From the NCBI GenBank assembly GCA_012719545.1, contig JAAYAD010000077.1, positions 1 to 54,001 of the forward strand: DNA of 54,001 nucleotides, given 5' to 3'. Below are positions 43,851 to 52,803 of the stretch, piece by piece. Both the position numbers and the translations under genes were made by a program. The notes under the pieces are model-generated. The model did not search any database. It was not told where the DNA came from and worked only from the letters and a program-made list of their open reading frames with translations. The stretch comes from Clostridiaceae bacterium. GTDB taxonomy: Bacteria; Bacillota; Clostridia; DSM-8532. Within the stretch, counting starts at the first letter, position 1. Each line of letters starts with the position of its first letter.

Positions 43851-44762
43851 TTAAGCCCCTCCAATTATTTTGACTTCCGTTTCAAGCATTACTCCTGTTT
43901 TATCGTAAACCGTATCCTGTATGTGTTTTATAAGCTGTATAATGTCCCTGGCAGTAGCATGTCCTGTGTTCACTATAAATCCGCAATGTTTGCCGGATAC
44001 CTGTGCGCCTCCTATTGAATATCCCCTAAGTCCGCAATCGTCAATCAACTTTCCGGCAAAATGTCCTGGCGGACGCTTAAAAACACTTCCGGCACTGGGC
44101 ATATCCAGTGGCTGCTTTTCTCGGCGCCGGCTGTTAAGATCGGCCATTTTGGCCCTTATAGCATCCTTATCACCTTTTTGAAGCTTCATCACGGCCTTAA
44201 GGCATATAAGCCCCTCATTCTGTATCTTGCTTTTCCTGTATGAAAACTCGTGCTCATCACCTTTTAAGGTAATAAAATTGCCATTTTTGTCAAGGTTGAG
44301 GGTCTCAACTATAACCTGCTTCATTTCTCCGTCGTAAGCCCCTGCATTCATGCAGGCTGCTCCTCCTAAGGTGCCTGGAATTCCCGAAGCAAATTCAAGT
44401 CCTGTCAGTGAATGCTCCGCTGCTTTGTTGGCACAGGCAGAAAGCAGGGCTCCCGCCTCAGCCACCATAATTTCACCTTCAACCTCTATTTTGGAAATCT
44501 TATTTCCAAGCCTAATTATAACACCTCTGTAACCTTCATCGGAAAAAATAAGATTTGAGCCGTTGCCCATAACCATGAACGGAACATTGGCTGAACCAAG
44601 ATATGAAACACATTCCCGGATTTTTTCAATGGAATCGGGCTCTACTAAGACATCAGCATTTCCGCCTACCTTCATGGATGTATATTCCTTCATGGGCACA
44701 TCAACTTTAACTGAATCCCTGCCGCAAATAGCCATTAAACCATCTATCAAGTCCTGCTTCAA
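43851..44762 (-). CDS. murB: UDP-N-acetylenolpyruvoylglucosamine reductase
   Basis: 303 aa from a TTG at 44762, chosen because AGGGAG is eight bases upstream; a GTG at 44771 is too close to that site. Motifs: TSMKVGGNADVLVEP (FAD binding), GNGSNLIF, ASGIPGTLGGAACMNAGAY, FSYRKSKIQ, AGSVFKRPPG and a C-terminal Glu in LETEVKIIG, all of type I/II MurB. It reduces the enolpyruvyl group to make UDP-MurNAc. Confidence 0.95.
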   Translation of the reverse strand: MKQDLIDGLMAICGRDSVKVDVPMKEYTSMKVGGNADVLVEPDSIEKIRECVSYLGSANVPFMVMGNGSNLIFSDEGYRGVIIRLGNKISKIEVEGEIMVAEAGALLSACANKAAEHSLTGLEFASGIPGTLGGAACMNAGAYDGEMKQVIVETLNLDKNGNFITLKGDEHEFSYRKSKIQNEGLICLKAVMKLQKGDKDAIRAKMADLNSRRREKQPLDMPSAGSVFKRPPGHFAGKLIDDCGLRGYSIGGAQVSGKHCGFIVNTGHATARDIIQLIKHIQDTVYDKTGVMLETEVKIIGGA

Positions 44763-44803
44763 AATGTTCACTCCCTGTAACCGCTATGTAAAGATAATCA
44801 ATG

Positions 44804-44840
44804 AACCAAAAAGCTTTTGATACTCACAAACTTTTTGGTT
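44804..44840 (-). terminator. Hairpin between hprK and murB
   Basis: A perfect 10-bp A/T-rich stem (AACCAAAAAG / CTTTTTGGTT) with a 17-base loop and an internal U-run on the minus strand. It may terminate part of the hprK transcript ahead of murB. Confidence 0.45.
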
Positions 44841-44881
44841 GCCATCTAAAATTATATTCAACCAACAGGAAAACTATGGCA

Positions 44882-45820
44882 TTATTCCTTGTTTTTCATA
44901 AGGTCGTTTGCAATTCTCTGAGTAAATGCCTGTGCAGCGTTGTAGCCCATCTTCTTCTGCCTGTTGTTCATAGCAGCCACTTCAATTATTATTGCAAGGT
45001 TTCGTCCCGGCCTTACAGGGATGGTAAGTGAAGGAACCTTAATTCCAAGAATATCTGTGGTAAGATCTTCAACACCCAGTCTTTCATAGTGTTTATGCCT
45101 GTCCCATAGTTCCATTTTAACTACCAGGTTGATATTCTCGGTTATTTTAACAGAACCTACTCCGTACAGGTTCTTTACATCCAGAATTCCTATGCCGCGT
45201 ATTTCAATAAAGTGACGAAGCACCTCAGGGGCTGTTCCAACAAGGGTTTTGCTGGATACCCTGCGAACCTCAACAAGGTCATCAGCCACAAGACGGTGTC
45301 CTCTTTTAACCAGCTCAAGAGCTGTCTCACTCTTTCCTACTCCGCTTTCACCCAGAATAAGAACACCTTCACCATATACTTCAACAAGTTCTCCGTGCAA
45401 GGTTTCAACAGGAGCAAGCTCAACATTTAAAAAAGCTGTGAGATTGCTGCTAAATCGGGTTGTTACATCTTCTGTCCTTAAGAAGGGTATGTTGCACTCC
45501 TGTGCTGCTCTTAACATTTCAGGAAAAGGCCTCATGCCCCTGGCCAGTACAACACATGGAATACCGGTTGAAAACAGGGCATGAATGCTTCTGTACCTCT
45601 GCTCAGGATCCATTTGTGCAAGATAGGTCATTTCAACCTTTCCTATAATCTGTACACGTTCAGGCCCGAAATATTCAAAAAAGCCCGCAAGCTGCAGACC
45701 GGGCCTGTTTATATCTGTAGAATAAATTCTTATTTCATCATATTCATCCTTGTAATGCAGCTTTTCAAGAGAAAATTCCTTAATAAGCTTGCTTAGCTTA
45801 ACAAAGGGAGCACTGCTCAT
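44882..45820 (-). CDS. hprK: HPr(Ser) kinase/phosphorylase
   Basis: 312 aa. The N-terminal domain ends with [10 protein letters not shown]; the catalytic domain has Walker [26 protein letters not shown] in segments, the IRGIGILDV motif and the C-terminal [18 protein letters not shown] signature. It phosphorylates HPr at serine and so controls CcpA-dependent catabolite repression. AGAGGTGG precedes the ATG. Carbon control of the xylan locus would pass through this protein. Confidence 0.95.
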   Translation of the reverse strand: MSSAPFVKLSKLIKEFSLEKLHYKDEYDEIRIYSTDINRPGLQLAGFFEYFGPERVQIIGKVEMTYLAQMDPEQRYRSIHALFSTGIPCVVLARGMRPFPEMLRAAQECNIPFLRTEDVTTRFSSNLTAFLNVELAPVETLHGELVEVYGEGVLILGESGVGKSETALELVKRGHRLVADDLVEVRRVSSKTLVGTAPEVLRHFIEIRGIGILDVKNLYGVGSVKITENINLVVKMELWDRHKHYERLGVEDLTTDILGIKVPSLTIPVRPGRNLAIIIEVAAMNNRQKKMGYNAAQAFTQRIANDLMKNKE

Positions 45821-45863
45821 AAACCACCTCTAAAATATGTGCCGTATTTTATTACTTAGCTGT

Positions 45864-47366
45864 TTACAAACCCAATGTATTGGTAACCATTTCGTCCATA
45901 TTGTCTTTTTCGCAAACAGAAGTATGCAATATCTCTTTTTTATCCAATCCTTTTAAAGGTTCCGGAACCGGCCAGCCGGTTTTTTCGGATAAGAACTCTA
46001 TAAGCTCAAACTCTGATTTACCCTCAATTTCATTTTCTCCAAACAATGCCTTACATACACTGTCATTAAACTTAAAGGGGCTTGCAGTTGAAACAAGCAC
46101 GGTTGGAGTAAGGTCTCCCGTTGAAATAACGTACTTGTCGTAAACATCTATACCCACAGCTGTATGGGTGTCGGAAACATAATTGTATTCCTTGTAAATA
46201 CATTCAATTGTCTTCAATGTTTCATCCTGATTGGACCAGCCCGCCCAGAAATACTTGCCGATTTTATCCAGAACCTTGGAGCCTACATTATAATAACCGT
46301 TTTCATTAAGCTGAGCCATCCATTTTGACACCTTTTGGTGATCACGGTCTGTAATCTCGTAAAGAAGCCTTTCAAGATTACTTGAAATAAGTATGTCCAT
46401 GGAAGGCGAAATAGTTTTTACAAACTGACGGCGCTTATCGTATGTACCTGTACGAATGAAGTCTGTCAGAACATTATTATCGTTTGAAGCGCATACAAGT
46501 TTGTTGACGGGAAGTCCCATAAGCATTGCATAGTATCCGGCAAGTATGTTTCCGAAATTGCCAGTTGGCACTACGAAATTAATTTTTTCGCCGGGTGCTA
46601 TACGGTTGTGCCTTATCATATCCGCATAAGCTGAGAAATAGTAGACAATCTGCGGAACAAGCCTTCCCCAGTTTATGGAGTTGGCAGATGAAAACATAAG
46701 GCCTTTTGCATCCATTCTGGCCTTAATGGCATTATCGGTAAATATCCTTTTAACTCCTGTCTGGGTATCGTCAAAATTGCCCTTAACACCCACAACCTTA
46801 ACATTATCACCAGTTTGGGTAATCATCTGATATTTCTGAACTTCGCTTACTCCGTTTTCGGGATAGAACACGATAATACGGGTTCCTTCCACGCCTGCAA
46901 AACCTTCCAAAGCGGCCTTTCCGGTGTCGCCGGAAGTAGCTACAAGTATTACTATCTCACGCTTTTCCCCTGTTTTTTCTATGGCTTTTACCATGAAATG
47001 AGGAAGAATCTGAAGAGCCATGTCCTTAAAGGCACAGGTAGGTCCATGCCACAGCTCAAGAACATTGAGGCTGCCGTTTATTGCAGTCAGAGGAGCTATA
47101 TCCTTATGTGAAAATTTATCAGATCTATAGGCTCTTATTACGCATTCTGTCAGTTCTTCAAGTGTAAAATCATCCAGAAACCTCTTTAAAATAGCCACAG
47201 CTCTGTCAACATAGGACTTGTTTGAAAGCTCCACAATCTCATCAATGGTCAATGTTTCAAACTTACGCGGAACAAAAAGCCCGCCGTCCTGGGAAATACC
47301 TTTTTTTATTGCTTCAGCCGAGGATATGCCCTCATTATTGCCTCTTGTGCTATCATAAAGAACCAT
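45864..47366 (-). CDS. thrC: Threonine synthase
   Basis: 500 aa from the ATG at 47366 (AGGAGTGGTAGC upstream); the longer frame to 47411 lacks a site. It begins MVLYDSTRGNNEG, has the PLP lysine in GPTCAFKDMALQ, VATSGDTGKAALEGF, SANSINWGRLVPQ and VPTGNFGNILAGYY. This is the long ThrC subtype. It converts O-phosphohomoserine to threonine. It ends 43 bases before hprK. Confidence 0.95.
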   Translation of the reverse strand: MVLYDSTRGNNEGISSAEAIKKGISQDGGLFVPRKFETLTIDEIVELSNKSYVDRAVAILKRFLDDFTLEELTECVIRAYRSDKFSHKDIAPLTAINGSLNVLELWHGPTCAFKDMALQILPHFMVKAIEKTGEKREIVILVATSGDTGKAALEGFAGVEGTRIIVFYPENGVSEVQKYQMITQTGDNVKVVGVKGNFDDTQTGVKRIFTDNAIKARMDAKGLMFSSANSINWGRLVPQIVYYFSAYADMIRHNRIAPGEKINFVVPTGNFGNILAGYYAMLMGLPVNKLVCASNDNNVLTDFIRTGTYDKRRQFVKTISPSMDILISSNLERLLYEITDRDHQKVSKWMAQLNENGYYNVGSKVLDKIGKYFWAGWSNQDETLKTIECIYKEYNYVSDTHTAVGIDVYDKYVISTGDLTPTVLVSTASPFKFNDSVCKALFGENEIEGKSEFELIEFLSEKTGWPVPEPLKGLDKKEILHTSVCEKDNMDEMVTNTLGL

Positions 47367-47482
47367 GCTACCACTCCTAAAAAAGCCAAGTACCTCTAAG
47401 GCGCATAACACAATTATATATGTGGGGCCTGTTCATGGGACCCATATATTTTACTTTATCACATCAAAGTTTAACACTACCT

Positions 47483-47511
47483 ATGATATACCATAAGGGT
47501 GCAAAAAGCAA
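47483..47511 (-). promoter_or_regulatory. Possible thrC promoter
   Basis: TTGCTT, 17 bases, TATCAT on the minus strand. The leader would be about 110 nt and contains an A/T-rich hairpin; no T-box sequence is visible. Confidence 0.4.
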
Positions 47512-47645
47512 TCTTTGACAAATCGCAAACGTGCCTGCAATGCCGTAATAAGCATTTTATCTGCTTGTTATCTGCTTGGCCGGTTTTGTTCATTATTTGT
47601 TAATAATTTTATAATTAAAAATTAATATTTGTACTGGATTTTCAT

Positions 47646-47653
47646 GGTATAAT
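47646..47653 (+). promoter_or_regulatory. Extended -10 promoter of the glycosylation operon
   Basis: A perfect TATAAT at 47648-47653 with TG two bases before it (ATGGTATAAT). No good -35. The transcript would start near 47660, giving a leader of about 200 nt. Confidence 0.5.
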
Positions 47654-47713
47654 TGTATTGAAGTTATTTATTCCTCCTTTTATATATATAGAGCTTGTGA
47701 GTTCATCTGATTT

Positions 47714-47775
47714 GGCACCATTTAAGGACGCAATCATTTTATAAATATATCCTGTTCTCAGGTGCTTTTTTTTTT
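47714..47775 (+). terminator. Terminator-like leader hairpin with T10 run
   Basis: GGCACC (47714-47719) can pair with GGTGC (47761-47765), with an inner AGGA/TCCT pair, and is followed directly by ten T. The outer stem is short (5 bp), so I am not certain it terminates alone. Confidence 0.45.
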
Positions 47776-47810
47776 GCTTTTTTTGATTTAAAATTGATTT
47801 GCATACAGAA

Positions 47811-47835
47811 TCGGTGCTTTTTAAAAAGGCACCGA
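47811..47835 (+). promoter_or_regulatory. Second leader hairpin near the ribosome binding site
   Basis: TCGGTGC pairs with GCACCGA (7 bp) and the A/T segment between them pairs further with one bulge. It repeats the GGTGC and GGCACC segments of the upstream hairpin, so the four segments can pair in alternative ways. It ends nine bases before the GGAGG site. Confidence 0.5.
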
Positions 47836-47862
47836 ACAATATGTCGGAGGATGCAATGCACA

Positions 47863-49176
47863 ATGCATAAAAGAAGACAAAAATTAACTGCCGATAATTT
47901 AAGTGATTTATATTCAGAATATTTTCCGTATTTTTTCGTAGCCCTTCTTTCACGTCTTATTATTACAGCTATCAAGCCCTATACCATAGACATGGCTGGA
48001 TACGTCGCCTGGAGCAAATATTTGGCTGAACACGGGCCTTCCATGTTCTATGTATCCTCAGGTTTTCACGTTGTTTATGCGCCGTTTTTTCTCTATTTTT
48101 TATGGTTTACCGGTGAAATTTCAGGCCTCCTTTCAATACCTTACGCTGGCCATGCATATTTTATAAAGCTGTGGTCCGTAATTTTTGAGTTTATGGGGGC
48201 ATGGCTTATAATAAAACTTTCCGAAAAAGCAAACCGTACTCGTGCTGGTTTTTTCATAGCACTTATTTATGTATTAAATCCCGGAGTTTTTGTAAACTCA
48301 TCCATATGGGGACAGTTTGACTCAATTCCTGCCACCATGCTCATGGGGGTTCTGGTACTCTTTGAGTATAAAAAGCCTAACCTTGGCGCACTGCTTTTTC
48401 TTACTGCTGTTCTTACAAAACCCCAAAGCGGTCTGTTACTTCCAGTTGTACTGTATTTGTATTTCAGAGATTTTAAATTTGATATAAATTCAATCAAAAA
48501 GCTTGTTGTAGGTCTATTTTCCGGAGTAATCCTTTATCTTGCCATTGTTCTTCCCTTTTACAGTCCTACATCAAAGGCAGGATTCATACCCGGCTTTTTG
48601 GACCCTTTTTACTGGCTCCTTGACCTTTATTCCACCAGCATTAAGGACTACCCTTATGCCACTGCCAATGCCTTTAATTTCTGGACCCTCCTTGGAGGGC
48701 AAATCCAGGATGATGCTCTCCCATTTATGGGCTTAACATATTTTTGGTGGGGCAATATTCTCTTTGCCTTAAGCCTTGTTTACTCCTTTTTCTGCTTAAT
48801 CAGAGGGAAAGCAAGTCTTTATGCCGTAACATATTTTTCGTTTATGGTACTTTTCAGTGCCTTCTTCTTCATGACCAAAATGCATGAGAGATATCTTCTT
48901 CCGGCCATAATATTTATAATGTTTGCAGCTCTTTTTGAAAAGCGCCATTGGCTTACCGCAGCACTTTTAAGCTTATGCGTATTCGTTAACCATATCAGCT
49001 TATACATAATATCTTTTGAAGAGCGCTACTGGCTTGACAGATGGGATAGTACGGCATTAATATTCGCTGCCTTAACATTAATAACTTACATTCTTGCCAT
49101 ATATAATGGGCACAGGGCTTTTATTTCTTCGGACAGCCCTCAAAACAAGAGTAATGTTGTGAGGAGAAAAAGATGA
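47863..49176 (+). CDS. Gpi18-like GT-C membrane mannosyltransferase
   Basis: 437 aa from the ATG at 47863, with GGAGG 12 bases upstream; the frame is open further up through the leader hairpin, which argues against an earlier start. About 10 membrane helices. An early loop has DMAGYVAWSKYLAEHG with an acidic residue placed as in GT-C enzymes, followed by YVLNPGVFVNSSIWGQFDSIPATML and KMHERYLLPA. Such enzymes transfer mannose or another hexose from polyprenyl-phosphate-sugar on the outer membrane face. The next gene overlaps it by four bases. Confidence 0.82.
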   Translation: MHKRRQKLTADNLSDLYSEYFPYFFVALLSRLIITAIKPYTIDMAGYVAWSKYLAEHGPSMFYVSSGFHVVYAPFFLYFLWFTGEISGLLSIPYAGHAYFIKLWSVIFEFMGAWLIIKLSEKANRTRAGFFIALIYVLNPGVFVNSSIWGQFDSIPATMLMGVLVLFEYKKPNLGALLFLTAVLTKPQSGLLLPVVLYLYFRDFKFDINSIKKLVVGLFSGVILYLAIVLPFYSPTSKAGFIPGFLDPFYWLLDLYSTSIKDYPYATANAFNFWTLLGGQIQDDALPFMGLTYFWWGNILFALSLVYSFFCLIRGKASLYAVTYFSFMVLFSAFFFMTKMHERYLLPAIIFIMFAALFEKRHWLTAALLSLCVFVNHISLYIISFEERYWLDRWDSTALIFAALTLITYILAIYNGHRAFISSDSPQNKSNVVRRKR

Positions 49177-51011
49177 ACGGAAAAATAAATAAGACAGACA
49201 GAATTATAATGTTTGCAATGACCACCATTTATCTTATAATCGCCCTTATCAATCTTGGCTCTTTAAAAGCGCCTCAGACGGGCTGGAAGCCCCAGCGCCT
49301 TGGAGAAAGCTTTATTGTGGACTTTGGAAAAGAGGTTGAAATTGATAAGATAATTCTCTTTGGAGGACTTGGCGATGCCTGGGGATGCTTCGGAAGCTTA
49401 GAGATAGAAGCAAACGTTGACGGAAACTTTGTTCCCTATAGTTATATAGACATGAAGTCTATTTTTAAATGGCACTATACAACCGATAAAACTAAAACCA
49501 ACAAGCTTCGTTTTACAACCAGATATTTAAGAACCGACAATGAGCAGGACAAGGATCAGTTCTACAAGGCAGAATACCGTGAAATAGGCTTTTTTAGCGG
49601 AGAAACACAGATAACCGATTTTACCATAGAAAGCCTTGCATCAACTCCAGGAGTTGAAAAAATGTTTGACGAGCAGGAACTTGTTCCTGAAAGGCCGACT
49701 GTATTAAACGGCACATATTTTGACGAAATATATTTTCCCCGTACAGCACTTGAGCAACTGGAAAAACGTGATATTATCTATGAAAACACCCATCCGCCCC
49801 TGGGTAAGACCATAATTGCAATAGGTATCAGCATTTTTGGCATGAACCCGTTTGGATGGCGTATAATGGGCACCCTGTTTGGCGCTGCTCTTATCCCCCT
49901 TATGTATATAATTGCAAAGCGTTTGTTTAAAGACACTTTCTGGGCATTTTTCTGCGCATTTTTAATGATGTTCGATTTCATGCACTTTGCCCAGACGCGG
50001 CTTGCTACCATAGACAGTTACACCGTGTTTTTCATTATGCTCATGTACTATTTCATGCTTGACTATTACGACTCAAATGCCTATGAAAGGGGCTTTTTCA
50101 AATCACTGCTTCCCCTGCTCCTTTGCGGCATATCATTAGGACTTGGGGCAGCCACAAAATGGATTGCACTTTATGGCGCCTTCGGTCTTGCCATATTGTT
50201 CTTTATGTCCAGAGGATATGAGTATAACAGCTATAACAATTATCTCAATATAAAGATTAAAACCGAAAGGCACAGAAAGGATTACAAGTCACATGAGATA
50301 GGAAAATGGATAGGAAAGTACTTCTATCTTACCTGCCTTTTCTGCGTACTCTTTTTCATAATTATACCCGCAGCCATTTATATTCTGTCCTTTATTCCTA
50401 TAGATTACCGGGAGGACAATAAAAGCCTTGTAACTTTTGTAATAGATTCTGTTAAAAGCATGTATGAATACCACAAAGGGGTTGTATCCCCGCATCCTTA
50501 CTCATCTCCATGGTATGAGTGGCCGCTGGATATCCGCCCTATTTTTTACTATCAGGGTGTTCTTCTTCCTGAAGGAAGAGGTGAAGCCATTGCCAGTTTC
50601 GGTCATCCGCTGCTGTTCTGGACAGGGCTTGTAGCTTTCTTTGTAATTCTGTACTTAATTATAAGCAATATCGTAAAGAGTTTTCTTAACAGGACATCAA
50701 GCCTTGAGGACAATAAGCTCTACTTCTTCCCTGTTATAGGCTATCTGTCCCAGTACGTTCCGTGGATACTGGCACCCAGAAAACTCACCTTCATATATCA
50801 TTATTTTTCCTGCGTTCCTTTCCTGATCCTTATGGTTGGAATACTATTCCGCCACATGGAAACAAATAAGATTATCACAAGAAAAACCACAAAGATATTC
50901 CTTGCAGTCTTCCTGGTGCTGTTTGTTATATACTATCCGGTGCTGTCCGGTATTGAGGTTCCAAGAATGTATCTTAATGCTTTAAGAATTCTTCCGCGCT
51001 GGGAATGGTAA
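49173..51011 (+). CDS. PMT-family protein O-mannosyltransferase with an inserted beta-rich domain
   Basis: 612 aa. Membrane helix 1 (about 12-28) is followed by an extracytoplasmic region of about 150 residues (WKPQRLGESFIVDFGKEVEI, then FGGLGDAWGCFGSLEIEAN) that looks like a discoidin/F5-8C-type sugar-binding domain. Then comes the PMT core: FDEIYFPRTALEQL with the catalytic Asp-Glu pair, NTHPPLGKTIIAIGI, FDFMHFAQTRLATIDSY, GAATKWIALYGAFGL and several helices. It should transfer a hexose from a polyprenyl phosphate to Ser/Thr of exported proteins. GAGGAG precedes the ATG, which overlaps the previous stop. Confidence 0.88.
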   Translation: MNGKINKTDRIIMFAMTTIYLIIALINLGSLKAPQTGWKPQRLGESFIVDFGKEVEIDKIILFGGLGDAWGCFGSLEIEANVDGNFVPYSYIDMKSIFKWHYTTDKTKTNKLRFTTRYLRTDNEQDKDQFYKAEYREIGFFSGETQITDFTIESLASTPGVEKMFDEQELVPERPTVLNGTYFDEIYFPRTALEQLEKRDIIYENTHPPLGKTIIAIGISIFGMNPFGWRIMGTLFGAALIPLMYIIAKRLFKDTFWAFFCAFLMMFDFMHFAQTRLATIDSYTVFFIMLMYYFMLDYYDSNAYERGFFKSLLPLLLCGISLGLGAATKWIALYGAFGLAILFFMSRGYEYNSYNNYLNIKIKTERHRKDYKSHEIGKWIGKYFYLTCLFCVLFFIIIPAAIYILSFIPIDYREDNKSLVTFVIDSVKSMYEYHKGVVSPHPYSSPWYEWPLDIRPIFYYQGVLLPEGRGEAIASFGHPLLFWTGLVAFFVILYLIISNIVKSFLNRTSSLEDNKLYFFPVIGYLSQYVPWILAPRKLTFIYHYFSCVPFLILMVGILFRHMETNKIITRKTTKIFLAVFLVLFVIYYPVLSGIEVPRMYLNALRILPRWEW

Positions 51012-51027
51012 ACGAGGTTAATTTAAG

Positions 51028-51486
51028 ATGGAAAAAGTATATAAATTTCTTTGCACCTTGCCTGTAATAAACAGATTTTTTACTCCCGACAGCCTTGGAC
51101 AGTTTATCAGGTATATTATTACGGGAGTTGTGTCTTTTTCAATTGAATACACCCTTTTTATAGTCCTCAGAAATTACATGACCATTGACGAACTGTTTGT
51201 AAACATCATAGTTTACACCGTTATCTTCTGGATCAACTTTCTTCTTAACAAGTTCTTTTCATTCCGGTCCAGAAACAATTTTAAAAGGCAGCTTGCTCTT
51301 TACGGCCTGTTATTCGTATTTAACCTGATTGTTGGCAATATCCTTATATTCTCAGCCATCAGGTACACTCTTGTATTAATAAGCGGTGAAGGCTCATGGC
51401 CGGTACTTTACCTTCCAAAAATACTTATAATGTTTTTCATAATTTCATGGAATTTTGTTTTATATAAAAAGGTTATTTACAAATAA
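51028..51486 (+). CDS. GtrA-family membrane protein
   Basis: 152 aa with four membrane helices, the GtrA layout. FIRYIITGVVSFSIEYTLF is the typical opening and LNKFFSFRS the conserved loop. GtrA proteins are thought to flip polyprenyl-phosphate sugars, here supplied by the GT2 gene two genes downstream. GAGG precedes the ATG 16 bases after the PMT stop. Confidence 0.9.
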   Translation: MEKVYKFLCTLPVINRFFTPDSLGQFIRYIITGVVSFSIEYTLFIVLRNYMTIDELFVNIIVYTVIFWINFLLNKFFSFRSRNNFKRQLALYGLLFVFNLIVGNILIFSAIRYTLVLISGEGSWPVLYLPKILIMFFIISWNFVLYKKVIYK

Positions 51487-51506
51487 TCCGGAAAGGATTT
51501 GATATT

Positions 51507-52802
51507 TTGAAAATCGCAATAATCGGATCCGGTTTCACAGGGCTTGCAGCTGGATATAAGCTGTCGAAAGAAGATCATGAGGTAACAGTCTTTGAAAAAG
51601 ACCCACACACAGGCGGCCTTGCCTCTTCTTTTCCTGTTGGGAATGACAATCTGGACAGCTTTTACCATCATATCTTTATTACTGATTCATATCTTTTGGA
51701 TTTGGCCAGAGAATTGAACCTGGAAGACAAAATAAATTGGTATGAGCCAAAGAACGCAATTTTCCTGGATAACCGCCTCTACCCCTTTACAACTCCTATG
51801 GATCTTCTCCTCTTTAAACCTATCGGTTTATTGTCAAGAATACGCATGGGACTTCTGGTTCTTGGTTCAAAGTACATAAAAGACTATAAACCATTTGAAA
51901 ATATTACGGCTAAGGAATGGATTATTAAACGTTCCGGCCGTGACGCATACGACAAGGTATGGGGGCCATTATTAAAGTCTAAGTTCGATTTAGATTCCGA
52001 CATGGTATCCGGAACCTGGATATGGAATAAATTTAAGCTCCGTGGCTCTTCCAGGGGCAAGAGCAAGGTAAAAGAATTATTGGGATACATGGATGGAGGC
52101 TTTGCAGTACTTGCAGATACTCTGGCAGAAAAAATCAGGAATAAAAACGGAGCCTTCTGCTTAAATACAACCGTTAAAGAAATCAGAAAGACAACTGAAG
52201 GTAAGTGGGAGGTTATTACCGATAATGAATCAAAATTGTTTGACAGAATTCTTTTCGCTGCGGCACCGGAGCTTCTTGCAAAAATATGCCCTGAACTTCC
52301 TCAAGACTATAAAAAATCCCTTGAAACCATAAAATACAAGGCAAACTTATGCCTTACCCTTGAGCTTACAAAAAGTCTTTCTCCTTACTATTGGATTACA
52401 ATTTCACAAAAAGGGCTTCCATTTGTGCTAATTATTGAGCATACTAATTTGGTGGGGCTTCGGAACTATGGATCCAGGATAGTTTACCTTTCCAGGTACA
52501 TAGATGCATCGGACCCCTTTTACAGTGCTTCTGATGAGGCGATTGCAAATTCCTTTTTAAAGGGGCTTAAAAAGATTTTTCCCTCATTTAAGGAAGACAT
52601 GATAATTAAAGCTACATTAAACCGCGCAAGGTTTGCCCAGCCTGTATCGACTTTGGGATATGGAGAAAGAATACCTGATATAAAGACCTGCGAGTCAGGG
52701 CTTTATCTTGCCTCCATGGCACAGATTTATCCTGAGGACAGGGGCTTGAATTACGCCATAAAGCTGGGTTACAAAGCCGCGGACATAATTATTGGAGGTT
52801 AG
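51507..52802 (+). CDS. FAD-dependent oxidoreductase (UDP-galactopyranose mutase/PPOX-like)
   Basis: 431 aa from a TTG start (AAAGGA upstream). The Rossmann motif IAIIGSGFTGLAAGY opens the protein, followed by FEKDPHTGGLASS and a C-terminal FAD motif (GLYLASMAQIYPEDRGLNYA). This branch of the amine-oxidase family includes enzymes acting on lipid- or nucleotide-linked sugars, and members are common in glycan clusters. A UDP-galactopyranose mutase-like role is possible but the UGM signature is not complete, so the substrate is open. Confidence 0.78.
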   Translation: MKIAIIGSGFTGLAAGYKLSKEDHEVTVFEKDPHTGGLASSFPVGNDNLDSFYHHIFITDSYLLDLARELNLEDKINWYEPKNAIFLDNRLYPFTTPMDLLLFKPIGLLSRIRMGLLVLGSKYIKDYKPFENITAKEWIIKRSGRDAYDKVWGPLLKSKFDLDSDMVSGTWIWNKFKLRGSSRGKSKVKELLGYMDGGFAVLADTLAEKIRNKNGAFCLNTTVKEIRKTTEGKWEVITDNESKLFDRILFAAAPELLAKICPELPQDYKKSLETIKYKANLCLTLELTKSLSPYYWITISQKGLPFVLIIEHTNLVGLRNYGSRIVYLSRYIDASDPFYSASDEAIANSFLKGLKKIFPSFKEDMIIKATLNRARFAQPVSTLGYGERIPDIKTCESGLYLASMAQIYPEDRGLNYAIKLGYKAADIIIGG

Positions 52803-52803
52803 T

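Larger units (their letters stand above)
47367..47862. other. Divergent control region between thrC and the glycosylation operon
   Basis: About 496 bases. On the minus strand a TTGCTT / TATCAT promoter (47483-47511, 17-base spacing) could serve thrC, with a hairpin in its leader near 47414-47447. On the plus strand are an extended -10 at 47648-47653 and a leader with two GGCACC/GGTGC hairpins. No gene is evident. Confidence 0.5.
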
